Shown: piece by piece, positions 63,034-64,000 of the stretch
Numbering within the stretch: position 1 is the first letter of the stretch
Layout: every line of letters begins with the position of its first letter
NCBI RefSeq assembly: GCF_004571175.1
Contig: NZ_CP038273.1
Location: 2,914,001-2,978,000, forward strand
DNA length: 64,000 bases
Direction: 5' to 3'
From: Legionella israelensis
GTDB taxonomy: Bacteria; Pseudomonadota; Gammaproteobacteria; Legionellales; Legionellaceae
The notes under the pieces: model-generated
What the model was told of the DNA's origin: nothing
Seen by the model: only the letters and a program-made list of their open reading frames with translations
Database searches by the model: none
Made by a program: the position numbers and the translations under genes

Positions 63034-64000
63034 AAAAAAATCATCATTTTGCCCGACTTGTTATTATTTTGCTGTTTTTTAGCATACTGTTGTTGGTATT
63101 GATATGGCGAATGATTGACTTAATGGTATTGGATCGAAAATTTTTACAAGGTCAGGGAAATGCCCGAAGCATAAGAACACTTGATATTCCTGCATACCGA
63201 GGAATGATTACCGATCGCAATGGAGCGCCTCTTGCAGTAAGCACATCCGTTAAATCCGTATGGATTAATCCCCAGGAATTTTCACCTGATTCTCATCAAC
63301 TCAAACAATTAAAGCATTTACTGAACATTAACCCACAAGTACTTATGGACAAGGTTAAGCAACTGAGTTCAAGAGAATTTATTTATCTGACGCGACAAAT
63401 TCCGCCCACATTAACTAAAAAAATTTCAAATTTAAATATTGCCGGTGTAAATTTTCAACATGAATTTAAGCGGTATTACCCGGAAGGAGAAAGTGTTGCG
63501 CATGTGATTGGTTTTACCAATGTTGATGATCAGGGGCTGGAAGGTATAGAGCTGGCCTATCAAGATTGGCTTATGGGAATTATGGGGAAAAAAAGGGTAT
63601 TGAAAGATCGTATAGGACGAATTATTGAAGAGCTTGATGTGATTAAAGAACCTCGTCCAGGGCATGATTTACCATTGAGTATAGATAGAAGGCTCCAATA
63701 CCTTGCTTACAATGAGTTGACAAAAACAGTAAATGAGTTTGCGGCTAAATCTGGATCAGTTATAGTATTGGACAGCCAGAGCGGGGAAATATTGGCTATG
63801 GTGAATGTTCCTTCGTATAATCCAAATTCCAGATCTCGTTATGACCAGGACCAGTATCGAAATCGTGCGGCTACAGATACATTTGAGCCAGGTTCTGTGA
63901 TTAAACCCTTCAGTATAGCCAGCGCCCTTGAATCAGGTTTATTCACACCCGACACCATTATTGATACCAATCCAAGTTGGATCATGGTTCATGGACACCC
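63030..64000 (+). CDS. ftsI: Septal penicillin-binding protein 3, 3'-truncated by the window edge
   Basis: FtsI crosslinks septal peptidoglycan with FtsW. The first 323 residues are visible: a short cytoplasmic tail, one membrane helix (about 10-30), the class B PBP dimerisation domain (IPAYRGMITDRNGAPLAVST, then RRYYPEG-like YYPEGESVAHVIGFTN), and the start of the transpeptidase domain, with the active-site motif Ser289-Val-Ile-Lys292 (FEPGSVIKP). The start codon overlaps the ftsL stop (ATGA). The rest lies outside the window. Confidence 0.96.
   Translation, partial: MKKNHHFARLVIILLFFSILLLVLIWRMIDLMVLDRKFLQGQGNARSIRTLDIPAYRGMITDRNGAPLAVSTSVKSVWINPQEFSPDSHQLKQLKHLLNINPQVLMDKVKQLSSREFIYLTRQIPPTLTKKISNLNIAGVNFQHEFKRYYPEGESVAHVIGFTNVDDQGLEGIELAYQDWLMGIMGKKRVLKDRIGRIIEELDVIKEPRPGHDLPLSIDRRLQYLAYNELTKTVNEFAAKSGSVIVLDSQSGEILAMVNVPSYNPNSRSRYDQDQYRNRAATDTFEPGSVIKPFSIASALESGLFTPDTIIDTNPSWIMVHGH

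Overview
The window looks like chromosomal DNA of a gammaproteobacterium, most likely Legionella or a close relative. The reasons are the AT-rich composition, a stand-alone type II secretion gspC (lspC type), a valine-degradation cluster, kynurenine 3-monooxygenase, a LapA/RtxA-like giant adhesin, a split three-gene pnt operon, and the mraZ-rsmH-ftsL-ftsI start of the division/cell wall cluster. The species assignment is inference from gene content, because no search was run. Both ends cut through genes: an acyl-CoA dehydrogenase on the left and ftsI on the right.

Left part (1-20 kb): the tail of a valine/branched-chain acyl-CoA degradation operon; a PAS-GGDEF-EAL protein; prfC; two small unknown proteins, one with a clan CD (caspase-like) His/Cys signature; the pntAA-pntAB-pntB transhydrogenase operon; comEC; tRNA-Ser(GGA); a secreted unknown; nagZ; a DAACS-family symporter preceded by a 28-codon leader ORF ending in four Cys codons; argE; and a GNAT acetyltransferase.

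Middle (20-35 kb): an operon of a YbdK-like glutamate-cysteine-ligase-family gene (split by an IS982-family element with a 7-bp target duplication), a double cNMP-domain protein and a class II glutamine amidotransferase. Then come dapE, dapD and a cystathionine synthase/lyase on the minus strand, a second GGDEF-EAL protein with a KfrA-like N-terminus, and kmo followed by a haem-oxygenase-like di-iron protein and a cytokinin-dehydrogenase-like flavoprotein.

35-50 kb: lspC with a Sel1 lipoprotein, a Ca/Na exchanger, mltA, a NodB deacetylase, an MFS transporter, mutY and an AsmA protein. MFS-mutY-asmA is flanked by inverted copies of a 214-bp repeat. An IS4-family element, two linked unknown proteins, an HtrA protease pair, an isochorismatase-like hydrolase and an SDR follow. 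Several families of short palindromic MITE-like repeats are scattered through intergenic DNA, and one of them supplies the last codons of dapD.

50-64 kb: a 2554-aa type I secreted adhesin on the minus strand, with an N-terminal retention module carrying a TAAG site, VCBS/T1SS-type repeats, two VWA domains and C-terminal RTX repeats. A small Pro-rich ORF lies behind it and a FlgM-like anti-sigma-28 protein lies upstream. Then come cytochrome c5, an L,D-transpeptidase, coaX and the mra/fts cluster.

The most interesting candidate is the Cys-codon leader upstream of the DAACS transporter. The Cys codons and stop codon can pair with the transporter's Shine-Dalgarno region, which would be a cysteine-responsive translational attenuator. 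Next in interest are the adhesin next to a FlgM-like gene with sigma-28-like boxes, and the KMO/di-iron/CKX-like trio.
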